Below are positions 1-8,210 of a stretch of DNA of 64,000 bases, piece by piece. A model generated the notes under the pieces. That model searched no databases, was not told the DNA's origin, and saw only the letters and a program-made list of their open reading frames with translations. This DNA comes from Microbacterium salsuginis (GTDB lineage: Bacteria; Actinomycetota; Actinomycetes; Actinomycetales; Microbacteriaceae). A program made the translations under genes and the position numbers. Positions within the stretch are counted from its first letter, which is position 1. Every line of letters starts with the position of its first letter. The stretch spans positions 558,001 to 622,000 of the forward strand of contig NZ_JABACI010000002.1 in NCBI RefSeq assembly GCF_012524205.1, in the 5' to 3' direction.

Positions 1-909
1 GAGGATGACGTCCAGGCCCGCGGCCATGACCTCGGCCGAGGCGCCGCCGCCGATGTCGAGGAAGTTGGCGGGCTTCACACCGCCGTGGTTCTCACCTGCG
101 TATGCGACGACGTCGAGGGTCGACATGACCAGGCCCGCGCCGTTGCCGATGATGCCGACCTGACCGTCGAGCTTGACGTAGTTGAGGTCGTTCTCCTTGG
201 CCTTGGCCTCGAGGGGGTCGGCGGCGTCCTTGTCTTCGAGGAGCGCGTGACCGGCGTGACGGAACTCGGCGTTCTCGTCGAGGGTGACCTTGCCGTCGAG
301 GGCGATGATGTCGCCCTCCTCGGTCAGGACGAGCGGGTTGACCTCGACGAGGGTCGCGTCCTCGCTCTTGTAGACGTTGTAGAGCTTGACGAAGACGTCG
401 CTCACCTTGTCGACGAGCGCGGCGTCGAAGCCGGCCGCCTCGGCGATCTCGACGGCCTTGGCCTTGTCGATGCCGGTGCCCGGGTTCACGTCGATGCGAG
501 CGAGCGCCTCAGGACGCTCGACGGCGAGCTCTTCGATCTCCATGCCGCCCTCGACGCTGCACAGGGACAGGTAGGAGCGGTTGGCACGGTCCAGCAGCAC
601 CGAGAAGTAGTACTCCTTGTCGATGCGAGCGCCCTGCGCGACCATGACGCGCTTGACGACGTGGCCCTTGATGTCGAGGCCGAGGATCGCCTTCGCGGCC
701 TCGTACGCCTCGTCGGGCGTCTTGGCGACCTTCACGCCGCCGGCCTTGCCGCGGCCGCCGGTCTTGACCTGCGCCTTGACGACGACGACTCCGCCGATCT
801 TCTCGGCTGCCGCCCGCACCTCCTCCGGCGTGTCCGCGACGATGCCGGCGAGAACCGGCACCTCGTACTTCTCGAAAAGGTCTCGTGCCTGGTACTCGTA
901 CAGATCCAC
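1..909 (-). CDS. sucC: Succinyl-CoA synthetase beta subunit, 3' end outside window
   Basis: ADP-forming succinate-CoA ligase beta subunit of the citric acid cycle, partner of SucD. About 303 residues are visible, starting [15 protein letters not shown], which is typical of SucC. The N-terminal ATP-grasp part contains [14 protein letters not shown]; the following CoA-ligase domain contains VEVNPLV, the [12 protein letters not shown] loop and FLDIGGGAS. The usual length is about 388 residues, so roughly 85 C-terminal residues lie beyond the window start. GTG was chosen as start because an AAGGA ribosome site lies about 7 bases upstream and the protein begins exactly as the family does; an upstream ATG is in another frame. 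sucD is expected beyond the left edge. Confidence 0.95.
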   Translation of the reverse strand, partial: MDLYEYQARDLFEKYEVPVLAGIVADTPEEVRAAAEKIGGVVVVKAQVKTGGRGKAGGVKVAKTPDEAYEAAKAILGLDIKGHVVKRVMVAQGARIDKEYYFSVLLDRANRSYLSLCSVEGGMEIEELAVERPEALARIDVNPGTGIDKAKAVEIAEAAGFDAALVDKVSDVFVKLYNVYKSEDATLVEVNPLVLTEEGDIIALDGKVTLDENAEFRHAGHALLEDKDAADPLEAKAKENDLNYVKLDGQVGIIGNGAGLVMSTLDVVAYAGENHGGVKPANFLDIGGGASAEVMAAGLDVIL

Positions 910-945
910 AGTGCATTCCTTCGCAGGTGGCGAATGGGGTGGGAT

Positions 946-972
946 GACGCGAAAAGCGTCTCGACGTCGAGA
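946..972. promoter_or_regulatory. Adjacent small palindromes upstream of sucC
   Basis: Two inverted repeats lie side by side 37-63 bp upstream of the sucC start: GACGC, five bases, GCGTC (946-960), and the perfect 14-bp palindrome TCTCGACGTCGAGA (959-972). Their place in the divergent region between sucC and a TetR gene suggests operator sites. No regulator is assigned. Confidence 0.3.
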
Positions 973-1117
973 TATCGACCAGTGCCCCAGCCTACTACCG
1001 CCAGCTGGGCGCCTCCGACCGCAGCGACGCGCCCGCAGTCCCGCTGGGTGGGCACAACCCGCGTGCCCGACGCGCGGGTCGTCCGGCAGCGGGCGGGCGC
1101 ACTAGGCTCTCCCCGAG

Positions 1118-1801
1118 ATGTCCGACACCGTTGCCGCCCCTTCCCAGGCCGCGCCTCGCGCGGCCGTCGTGGCCACCGCGCTCGAGTTGTTCGCTGCACA
1201 GGGATTCGACCAGACCTCGGTGGAGCAGATCGCGCAGGCCGCCGGCGTCTCGCGCTCGACCTTCTTCCGCCAGTTCGGCGGCAAGGACGACGTGGTCTTC
1301 GCCGATCACGAGGTGCAGCTCGACCGCCTGCGCGAGTTCCTGGCCAAACCCCACGAGGACCCGTGGGCGGCGGTGTGCGAAGCATCCGTCCTCGTCTACA
1401 CGCACTTCGTCGCCGACCCCGAGCTCGCGCGCCGGCGGTACGCCGTCGTACGTGGCGTCCCGGCGTTGCGGGATCGCGAGATCGTCACGGTCTTCCGGTA
1501 CGAGCGGCTCTTCGACGAGTACCTCCGCGCGTCGCTGCCCGGGCTGGATCCGCTCGACGCCGTCGGCTTCGCGGCCCTCGTGACCGCGATCCACAACCAC
1601 GTGCTGCGCAAGCTCTTGCGAGGCACCAAGAAGGTGCCGGTGTCGATCCTGCGCGCCGCCCTCGACGACGCCCGTCGCCGTTTCGGCGTCCTGCCCGAGG
1701 GGGCGGAGGCCGGCGGGGACGAGGTCGTCGTCGCCGTGTTCCCCCGCGCGATGCCCACCGCCGAGGTCGCCCGCCGCCTGCGCGAGCAGCTCGACACCTG
1801 A
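1118..1801 (+). CDS. TetR family transcriptional regulator
   Basis: A 227-residue TetR-type repressor. Residues about 15-60 form the HTH: a LELFAAQGFDQTSVEQI helix pair, then AAGVSRSTFFRQFGGKDD. The remaining helical part is the ligand and dimer domain and gives no clear ligand. It is read toward an alcohol dehydrogenase/SDR/MaoC operon 139 bp downstream. A strong inverted repeat in that gap has the form of a TetR operator, so this protein may control the operon, although another TetR gene ending at 24056 is an equal candidate. Confidence 0.88.
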   Translation: MSDTVAAPSQAAPRAAVVATALELFAAQGFDQTSVEQIAQAAGVSRSTFFRQFGGKDDVVFADHEVQLDRLREFLAKPHEDPWAAVCEASVLVYTHFVADPELARRRYAVVRGVPALRDREIVTVFRYERLFDEYLRASLPGLDPLDAVGFAALVTAIHNHVLRKLLRGTKKVPVSILRAALDDARRRFGVLPEGAEAGGDEVVVAVFPRAMPTAEVARRLREQLDT

Positions 1802-1848
1802 TTTCGGAGCACCCACCTCAGGACGCCCGCAGAACGTCGGCTCGCGAA

Positions 1849-1868
1849 CATACCGCGCGGTCGGTATG
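1849..1868. promoter_or_regulatory. TetR-type operator (site A)
   Basis: Perfect inverted repeat CATACCG, six bases, CGGTATG. The inner ten bases ACCGCGCGGT are also palindromic. TATGGT at 1865-1870 can serve as a -10 box, so a bound repressor would cover the promoter of the alcohol dehydrogenase operon. Close relatives occur at 10823, 22137 and 25444. Confidence 0.65.
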
Positions 1869-1940
1869 GTGGTGTCAACCCGGCACTGACGTCGGGCTCC
1901 CCCGCCACGGCAGGATGGATCGAGACGACGAGGAGGTCGG

Positions 1941-3071
1941 ATGCTGATCACCGGAGCTGTACTCGAACGCTCGGGCGCCGAGGCGCCCTTCGCCCGGTCC
2001 CGCCCCTTCTCGGTCGGCGAGCTCGACCTGGATCCGCCCGGCCCCGGCGAGCTGCTCGTACGGATCGAGGCGGCCGGGGTCTGCCACTCCGACCTCAGCG
2101 TCGTCGACGGCAACCGCGTCCGCCCGACCCCGATGCTTCTCGGCCATGAGGCCGCGGGTGTCGTCGAGGAGGTCGGCGCCGGTGTCGCCGACCTCGCGCT
2201 CGGCACGCGGGTCGTGATGACGTTCCTCCCCCGCTGCGGCACGTGCGCCGGCTGCCGCACCGACGGCAGGCTTCCGTGCGAGCCCGGCAGCGCGGCCAAC
2301 GGCGCGGGCACGCTGCTCGGCGGCGGCATCCGCCTTCATCGCGCCGGCCCGGCTGGCGGGCCGCAGGAGGTGTTCCACCACCTCGGCGTCTCGGCCTTCG
2401 CCACGCACGCGGTGGTCAGTCGCGCCTCGGTCGTGCCGGTGGACGACGACGTGCCCGCCGAGATCGCGGCGCTCCTCGGCTGCGCGGTGCTCACGGGCGG
2501 CGGCGCGGTCATCAACGCCGGTCGTCCGGCACCGGGCGAGCCGGTGGTCGTCGTGGGACTCGGCGGCGTCGGCATGGCCGCGCTGCTGGTCGCTGTCGCC
2601 CAGGGGCACGAGGTCATCGGCGTCGACATGGTGCCCGGCAAGCTCGACCTGGCGCGGGACTGCGGAGCCGCGCAGGCGCTGACTCCTGACGAAGCCGCGG
2701 ACCGTGGCATCCGGGCCGCCGTCGTCATCGAAGCGGCCGGGGCGGTGCGCGCGTTCGAGACCGCGCTCGCCCTCACCGCCCCCGGCGGCACGACCGTGAC
2801 GGTGGGGCTGCCGGCGCCCGACGCCCGCGCCGCGGTGTCGCCTCTCCTGCTCACCGCCGAGGCCCGCACCGTGGTCGGCAGCTATCTCGGATCGGCCGTG
2901 CCCAGCCGCGACATCCCCCGCTACGTCGAGCTGTGGCGCGCGGGTCGCCTGCCGCTCGAGAAGCTCGTCTCGTCCCGCATCGGCCTCGACGACCTCGACG
3001 CCGCCATGGACCGGCTCGCCGCCGGCGGCGAGCTGCGCCAGCTGATCACCTTCGAAAGGAACGACGCATGA
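1941..3071 (+). CDS. Zinc-dependent alcohol dehydrogenase
   Basis: Medium-chain alcohol dehydrogenase of 376 residues, expected to oxidise an alcohol to the aldehyde with NAD. The catalytic-zinc motif GVCHSD lies near residue 47 and GHEAAGVVEEVG near 68. The structural-zinc loop holds CGTCAGC with a further Cys in RLPCEPG near 98-117. The Rossmann motif GLGGVGMAA follows near 210. All zinc ligands appear present. Length is normal for the AdhC/NDMA-dependent group. The stop overlaps the next start as ATGA, so it is the first gene of a three-gene operon behind operator site A. The substrate is unknown; neighbours suggest acyl-CoA or side-chain degradation. Confidence 0.88.
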   Translation: MLITGAVLERSGAEAPFARSRPFSVGELDLDPPGPGELLVRIEAAGVCHSDLSVVDGNRVRPTPMLLGHEAAGVVEEVGAGVADLALGTRVVMTFLPRCGTCAGCRTDGRLPCEPGSAANGAGTLLGGGIRLHRAGPAGGPQEVFHHLGVSAFATHAVVSRASVVPVDDDVPAEIAALLGCAVLTGGGAVINAGRPAPGEPVVVVGLGGVGMAALLVAVAQGHEVIGVDMVPGKLDLARDCGAAQALTPDEAADRGIRAAVVIEAAGAVRAFETALALTAPGGTTVTVGLPAPDARAAVSPLLLTAEARTVVGSYLGSAVPSRDIPRYVELWRAGRLPLEKLVSSRIGLDDLDAAMDRLAAGGELRQLITFERNDA

Positions 3072-3817
3072 CCAGAATCGCCATCGTCACCGGAGCCGCG
3101 CGCGGCATCGGCGCCGCGACCGCCCAGCGCCTCGCCGCCGACGGCAACGCCGTCGCGGTGCTCGATCTCGAAGAGTCGGCGTGCGCCGACACGGTGGCGG
3201 CGATCACGGATGCCGGGGCCCGGGCTCTCGCCGTGGGCGCCGACGTGTCGGACGCGGCGTCGGTCGAGCGGGCCGTCGCCCGTGTCGCCGAGGAGCTCGG
3301 TGCGCCGACGATCCTCGTCAACAACGCCGGGATCATCCGCGACAATCTGCTGTTCAAGATGACGGAAGAGGACTGGGATGCCGTGATGTCGGTGCACCTG
3401 CGCGGCGCATTCCTCATGACGCGGGCCGTACAGGAGCACCAGGTGAAGGAGGGGTGGGGCCGCATCGTCAACCTCTCGTCCACGTCTGCCCTCGGCAATC
3501 GCGGGCAGGCCAACTACGCCGCTGCGAAGGCCGGTATGCAGGGCTTCACCAAGACTCTCGCCCTCGAGCTCGGCCGCTACGGCGTCACGGCGAACGCGAT
3601 CGCCCCGGGCTTCATCGTCACCGACATGACGCGGGCGACCGCGGAGCGTCTGGGCGTCTCGTTCGACGATTTCATCGCCGCTCGGGCCGCGGAGGTCCCG
3701 GTGCAGCGTGCGGGGTATCCCGACGACATCGCGGCGGCAGCATCCTTCTTCTGTTCCGAGGAGGCCGGCTTCGTCTCGGGCCAGGTGCTGTACGTGGCAG
3801 GCGGTCCGCGCGCATGA
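3068..3817 (+). CDS. SDR family oxidoreductase, FabG-like
   Basis: Short-chain dehydrogenase/reductase of 249 residues. It has the nucleotide-binding TGAARGIG near the N-terminus, NNAG in the middle, catalytic Ser in LSSTSAL and Tyr/Lys in NYAAAKAG. The likely reaction is NAD(P)-dependent oxidation or reduction of a 3-hydroxyacyl/3-ketoacyl-CoA. ATG was chosen because GAAAGGAA precedes it and it overlaps the stop of the dehydrogenase gene by four bases; longer in-frame upstream sequence belongs to that gene. It is followed by an overlapping MaoC hydratase gene, giving oxidoreductase and hydratase steps of a beta-oxidation-like route. Confidence 0.9.
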   Translation: MTRIAIVTGAARGIGAATAQRLAADGNAVAVLDLEESACADTVAAITDAGARALAVGADVSDAASVERAVARVAEELGAPTILVNNAGIIRDNLLFKMTEEDWDAVMSVHLRGAFLMTRAVQEHQVKEGWGRIVNLSSTSALGNRGQANYAAAKAGMQGFTKTLALELGRYGVTANAIAPGFIVTDMTRATAERLGVSFDDFIAARAAEVPVQRAGYPDDIAAAASFFCSEEAGFVSGQVLYVAGGPRA

Positions 3818-4272
3818 GCATCGTCCTCGACTCGCCCGCCGCGCTGACGGGTGCCGTGGGCAGCAGTGCCACCGGAGACTGGTTCTCGATCGACCAGGAC
3901 CGCGTCCAGGCCTTCGCCGATGCGACCGAGGACTGGCAGTGGATCCACCTCGACGCCGAACGGGCGGCATCCGGTCCGTTCGGTGCGACGATCGCGCACG
4001 GCTACCTCACGCTGTCGCTGCTCCCCCGGCTGACGCGCGGTCTGCTGTCAGTCGAAGGCACGGCCATGGTGGTGAACTACGGGCTCGACAAGGTCCGGTT
4101 CCTGCAGCCGGTGGTGGTGGGCTCCCGCGTGCGCGCGGTGACCGAGGTGGCCTCGGCAGAGTCCAGTGCGCAGGGCTACCGCGTGGGCCTGCGCACGACG
4201 GTCGAGATCGAGGGCGCCGCCAAACCGGCCCTGGTCGCCGAGACGATCGGGCTCTTCGTCCCGCAGGTGTGA
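3814..4272 (+). CDS. MaoC-like acyl-CoA hydratase
   Basis: Hot-dog fold MaoC/R-specific enoyl-CoA hydratase of 152 residues. The hydratase signature runs through DWQWIHLDAERA, then PFGATIAHGYLTLSLLP, with the expected Asp and His. It probably adds water to an enoyl-CoA or performs the reverse dehydration. The start overlaps the SDR stop as ATGA, so translation is coupled. It is the last gene of the alcohol dehydrogenase/SDR/MaoC operon. Confidence 0.9.
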   Translation: MSIVLDSPAALTGAVGSSATGDWFSIDQDRVQAFADATEDWQWIHLDAERAASGPFGATIAHGYLTLSLLPRLTRGLLSVEGTAMVVNYGLDKVRFLQPVVVGSRVRAVTEVASAESSAQGYRVGLRTTVEIEGAAKPALVAETIGLFVPQV

Positions 4273-4303
4273 GACGAGCGGATGCCACGGCCCGCCACGT
4301 CGG

Positions 4304-4699
4304 TCACCGCTCGACGTCGAGGCTCTTGCGGCTTTCCCGTGCGTTGGCCTTCTGTATCGCCTCGACGAGTCCGTCCTTCGTCATCCGCGTTCGCCCGCGC
4401 ACGTCGAGGCGCTTGGCCACGTCGAGCAGATGCTTCTTGGTCGCGTTGGCGTTGACGCCGCCGGCCGTGTCACCGTCGCGACTCATCGCGCCCTCGTCCG
4501 ACGGCCCGCGCTCCTCCTTCTTCTCCCAGTGGTCCCCGACCTTCTCGTATTGGTGCTTCAGCGCCGAGAACGCGGTCCGATGGGCTCGCTCGCCCTCTCC
4601 GTAGGTCTCCACGGCCGAGTCGTGCGTCTCCGACCAGATGTCCTGGGCGTGCTGCGGCGACCGCTTGATCGTCGCGGGGAGCTCTTCGCGAGCAGGCAT
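4304..4699 (-). CDS. ChaB family protein with Rho-N-like C-terminus
   Basis: Small charged protein of 131 residues. Residues about 1-65 match the ChaB domain (MPAREELPATIKRSPQHAQ, then an ETHDSAV and HRTAFSALKHQYEKVG stretch). Residues about 88-122 (KKHLLDVAKRLDVRGRTRMT) resemble the Rho N-terminal/SAP-like nucleic-acid-binding fold. This ChaB plus Rho-N arrangement is common in actinobacteria and its function is not settled. It lies 9 bp behind a DJ-1/PfpI gene on the same strand, so the pair is probably a stress-related operon. Confidence 0.85.
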   Translation of the reverse strand: MPAREELPATIKRSPQHAQDIWSETHDSAVETYGEGERAHRTAFSALKHQYEKVGDHWEKKEERGPSDEGAMSRDGDTAGGVNANATKKHLLDVAKRLDVRGRTRMTKDGLVEAIQKANARESRKSLDVER

Positions 4700-4708
4700 G
4701 CGCCCTCC

Positions 4709-5257
4709 CTACGCGGACTGAGCCGCGTGACGGCCCTCGGCGATCTCCTCGACCACCTTGGCGTTGAACGCGGGGAGGTCGTCTGGAGTACGGCTCGTGA
4801 CGAGACCATCTTCGACGACGACCTCTTCGTCCACCCACGTCGCCCCCGCATTGCGCAGGTCGGTCTGCAGGCTCGGATAGCTCGTCAGGGTGCGGCCGTC
4901 GACGACCCTCGCTTCGATGAGCGTCCACGCGGCGTGGCAGATCGCCGCGACGGGCTTCTGCTGCTCGAAGAAGGCCCTCGTGAAAGCGACCGCGGCCTCG
5001 TCCATGCGCAGGTGGTCGGCGTTGACGACGCCCCCGGGCAGCACCAGCGCATGGAAGTCGTCCGCATCGGCGTCGGCCGTCACCTGGTCGACGGACTGCG
5101 TGTGGCCCTTCTTGCCCTTGATCTCGCCGGACTTCGGTGCGATGAGAACCGCAGTGGCTCCGGCATCCGTCAACGCCTGCCAAGGAGAGGTGAGTTCGCT
5201 GTCTTCGAATCCGTCGGTCGCCACGAAGGCGACGCGCTTTCCAGTCAGATCAGTCAT
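4709..5257 (-). CDS. DJ-1/PfpI family protein, type 1 glutamine amidotransferase-like
   Basis: A 182-residue protein of the PfpI/YhbO branch of the DJ-1 superfamily. FVATDGFEDSEL near the N-terminus carries the acidic residue, and AAICHAAW near residue 105 the nucleophilic Cys and neighbouring His. LPGGVVNADHLR and DEAAVAFTRAFFEQ are also typical. Family members act as stress chaperones, deglycases or peptidases; the exact activity cannot be read from sequence. It is upstream of the ChaB-like gene on the same strand. Confidence 0.9.
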   Translation of the reverse strand: MTDLTGKRVAFVATDGFEDSELTSPWQALTDAGATAVLIAPKSGEIKGKKGHTQSVDQVTADADADDFHALVLPGGVVNADHLRMDEAAVAFTRAFFEQQKPVAAICHAAWTLIEARVVDGRTLTSYPSLQTDLRNAGATWVDEEVVVEDGLVTSRTPDDLPAFNAKVVEEIAEGRHAAQSA

Positions 5258-5411
5258 GACTCCACGCTAGGAGCGCGGTGTCGGGTGCCCGAGGGGGTTG
5301 ACAGGCTCTGCGGTGGCTTCCGAATGAGGCGAGTACGCCGGCCGCACGGCTGTGGCGCGGCGCGCTCGGTTCGGCGCGTCGCAGTCAGCCACGCGGCCGT
5401 AAAGTCGAGTC

Positions 5412-6905
5412 ATGACCATCCCGCGTCTGACCGACGTCGCCGCGCGCGCCGGGGTGTCGCGCTCGACCGCGTCCCGGGTCCTGAACGGGTCTTCGGCCGT
5501 GAGCGACTCGGCACGCGCCGCCGTCTGGCGCGCGGCGGACGACCTGGGCTACAGCGTGGACCAGACCGCGCGCGATCTCGCCCGGCGGCGCCCGGCGCCG
5601 CGTACCCACGGGTCCGAGCCCGAGTCGCCCGGCGATCTGCTGTCCCACGAGCAGCTCGCGCGCGCGGCGGAGTTTCCCGCCGACTTCCTGTGGGGAGTCG
5701 GCACCTCGGCGCACCAGTACGACGGGAACAACTCGGCGAGCGACTACTGGGAGCTCGAGAACGCCGGGATCCCGCTCTTCGCCGAGCGCAGCGGTGACGC
5801 TCTCGACAGCTACCGTCGATGGCCGGAGGACATCAGGCTCGCCGCGTCGCTCGGGCTGACGTCCTACCGGCTCAACGTCGAGTGGGCGCGGATCGAGCCG
5901 GTGCGCGGTCAGTATTCGCTCGCGGAGCGCGAGCGGTACCGCGACATGCTGCGCCTCTGTCGCGATCACGGGCTCGAGCCGCTCGTCGTCCTGCAGCACA
6001 TCACGCACCCCGCCTGGTTCACGCGCAGCGGCGGATGGACGGCACCGGAATCGAGTACGTGGTTCACCGAGTACGTACGCTTTCTCACGCCGATCCTCGA
6101 GGATGTCGGTTACGTGGCGACGATCAACGAGCCGAACATCCTGGCGACCCTCGGCGGGGTGGGAGAGCTGCTCCGGTCCCCAGATCCGGCGGGCGCGTAT
6201 GCGGTGATCGCGGCGCGGCAGCCGGAACAGCGCGGTCTGCTCGGTGCCGCCACGTCGCCGGTGCCCGAGGGGCGCATCGTGGACGGCCTGGCGCGTGCGC
6301 ACACGGAGGCCCGTGACGTGCTGCGCGGCGCGACGGATGCCTTGGTCGGGTGGACGGTGTCGATCCAGCCGTTCGAGCCGCAACCGGGATATGAGGCTGA
6401 GGCCGCCGAGTTGACCCGCGTGTGGGAAGACCCGTTCCTCGAAGTGTCCCGCGGCGATGACTGGGTCGGCGTGCAGTCGTACACGAGCTGGACGGTCGGT
6501 CCGCGCGGTCCCGAGGCTCCAGGCACGCGGAGGACACAGCTCGACTGGGCGTTCCGGCCCGAGTCCGTCGGCGTTGCCCTTCGCCACGCGTGGTCCGCGA
6601 CCGGAGGAGTCCCCCTCCTCATCACGGAGAACGGCGTCGCGACCGCGGACGACGCGGAACGCGTCGAGTACCTCGACGGGGCGACCGCCTCGGTCGTCGG
6701 CGCCATCTCCGACGGACTCGACGTCCGTGGCTACAGCCACTGGACGTTCATCGACAACTACGAGTGGGCCTCCGGCTATGACGTCTCGTTCGGCCTCGTG
6801 TCGATCGACCGCACCACCTTCGCCCGCACACCCAAGCCGAGTGCCCGGTGGCTCGGGCAGCTCGCCCGAGCCCACCGATCCGCGCGCGGCGTTCGACCCG
6901 TCTAG
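5412..6905 (+). CDS. LacI-type HTH fused to GH1 beta-glycosidase
   Basis: One 497-residue reading frame joins two families. Residues 1-60 are a complete LacI-type DNA-binding head: RLTDVAARAGVSRSTASRVL, then the hinge-helix region GYSVDQTARDLARRR. Residues about 85-490 are a GH1 glycosidase where LacI proteins normally carry a sugar-binding domain. The GH1 start FLWGVGTSAHQYDG is present, as are the acid/base Glu240 in TINEPN, the nucleophile Glu406 in LLITENG, and the C-terminal DNYEWASGYDVSFGL. Both catalytic Glu are retained, so the enzyme part may be active. The natural reading is a regulator that senses a beta-glycoside through, or hydrolyses it with, its own enzyme domain. No sugar transporter lies next to it. 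Confidence 0.85.
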   Translation: MTIPRLTDVAARAGVSRSTASRVLNGSSAVSDSARAAVWRAADDLGYSVDQTARDLARRRPAPRTHGSEPESPGDLLSHEQLARAAEFPADFLWGVGTSAHQYDGNNSASDYWELENAGIPLFAERSGDALDSYRRWPEDIRLAASLGLTSYRLNVEWARIEPVRGQYSLAERERYRDMLRLCRDHGLEPLVVLQHITHPAWFTRSGGWTAPESSTWFTEYVRFLTPILEDVGYVATINEPNILATLGGVGELLRSPDPAGAYAVIAARQPEQRGLLGAATSPVPEGRIVDGLARAHTEARDVLRGATDALVGWTVSIQPFEPQPGYEAEAAELTRVWEDPFLEVSRGDDWVGVQSYTSWTVGPRGPEAPGTRRTQLDWAFRPESVGVALRHAWSATGGVPLLITENGVATADDAERVEYLDGATASVVGAISDGLDVRGYSHWTFIDNYEWASGYDVSFGLVSIDRTTFARTPKPSARWLGQLARAHRSARGVRPV

Positions 6906-6944
6906 CCAGACCCGTGCGAGCCGCACGCCCGCGTCCCGTCCGGG

Positions 6945-8159
6945 TCACATGCGCTCGAGCACCATCGCCATGCCCTGCCCGCCGCCGACGCACATCGTCT
7001 CGAGGCCGTAGCGGCCGCCGATCGCGGCGAGCCCGTTGATGAGGGTCGACGTGATGCGGGCTCCGGTCATGCCGAACGGATGCCCCACCGCGATCGCGCC
7101 GCCGTGCACGTTGAGCCGGTCGGGATCGATGCCGAGTTCGCGCGCAGACGGGATCACCTGAGCCGCGAAAGCCTCGTTGATCTCGACGAGGTCGATGTCG
7201 TCGATCGACAGTCCGGCGAGCGAGAGGGCACGACGGGATGCCTCCACCGGGCCGAGTCCCATGACCTCGGGCGAGATCCCCGAGACGCCGGTCGAGACGA
7301 TGCGGGCGAGCGGCTGCAGGCCGAGCTCGTCCACGACGCGCTGCGAGACCACGACGACCGCGGCCGCGCCGTCGTTGAGCGGACAGCAGTTGCCCGCCGT
7401 CACGGTGCCGTCCGGCCGGAACACGGGATCGAGCCCGGCGAGCGCCTCGAGCGTGACGCCGGGTCGCGGGCCGTCGTCCGCGGCGACCACGGTGCCGTCG
7501 TCGAGCGTGACCGGCGTGATGTCACGGCTCCAGAAGCCGGATGCGATCGCCGCCTCGGCGCGCTGCTGCGACCTCGCCGCGAAAGCATCCTGTTCCGCTC
7601 TCGTCACCCCGTGCAGCTGCGCGACGTTCTCGGCTGTCTGGCCCATCGCGATGTACGGGTCGGGCAGGGCGCCTTCGTCGCGCGGATCCGTCCAGGTCGC
7701 CGCTCCCGACAGCGACCTGGCTGCCGTGCGCTCGAGCGCCTCGGCGAACCGTGGGTTGACGGCGCCGGGCAGGTCCGAGGCTCCCGCGTCGTAGCGCGAC
7801 ACCGACTCGACGCCGGCCGAGACGAAGATGTCGCCCTCACCCGCCTTGATCGCGTGGAACGCCATGCGGGTGGTCTGCAGCGACGACGAGCAGTAGCGGT
7901 TCACCGTCGTGCCGGGGACGGCGTCCCACCCGAGCAGCACCGCGACGATGCGGGCGATGTTGAACCCCTGCTCGCCCGCCGGCTGCCCGCAACCCATGAG
8001 CAGGTCGTCGATCCGTGCCGGGTCGAGGCCCGGCACCCGGTCGAGGGCGGCGGCCACCATGCGTGCGGCGAGGTCGTCGGGCCGCATGCCCGCGAGCGAC
8101 CCCTTGCGGGCGCGGCCGATCGGCGAGCGGGCGGTGGCGACGATGTAGGCCTCGGTCAT
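6945..8159 (-). CDS. Acetyl-CoA C-acyltransferase (thiolase)
   Basis: Degradative thiolase of 404 residues that cleaves 3-ketoacyl-CoA with CoA, the last step of a beta-oxidation cycle. The acyl-accepting Cys90 lies in NRYCSSSLQ, the GHPFGMTG motif with its His near residue 350, and the second Cys in MCVGGGQGMA near the C-terminus. NEAFAAQ is also present. It follows an acyl-CoA dehydrogenase gene on the same strand with a 51-bp gap, so the two are probably co-transcribed. Confidence 0.93.
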   Translation of the reverse strand: MTEAYIVATARSPIGRARKGSLAGMRPDDLAARMVAAALDRVPGLDPARIDDLLMGCGQPAGEQGFNIARIVAVLLGWDAVPGTTVNRYCSSSLQTTRMAFHAIKAGEGDIFVSAGVESVSRYDAGASDLPGAVNPRFAEALERTAARSLSGAATWTDPRDEGALPDPYIAMGQTAENVAQLHGVTRAEQDAFAARSQQRAEAAIASGFWSRDITPVTLDDGTVVAADDGPRPGVTLEALAGLDPVFRPDGTVTAGNCCPLNDGAAAVVVVSQRVVDELGLQPLARIVSTGVSGISPEVMGLGPVEASRRALSLAGLSIDDIDLVEINEAFAAQVIPSARELGIDPDRLNVHGGAIAVGHPFGMTGARITSTLINGLAAIGGRYGLETMCVGGGQGMAMVLERM

Positions 8160-8210
8160 GTGCGGGTTCCTTCCGAATGCGGTGTCAGGCGGCGGGGTGG
8201 ATGCCGAGGG

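Noticed and set aside
85..1947. Long open frame on the top strand antisense to sucC
   Set aside because: It is the shadow of sucC and of the TetR gene in GC-rich DNA; both have clear family matches in other frames.
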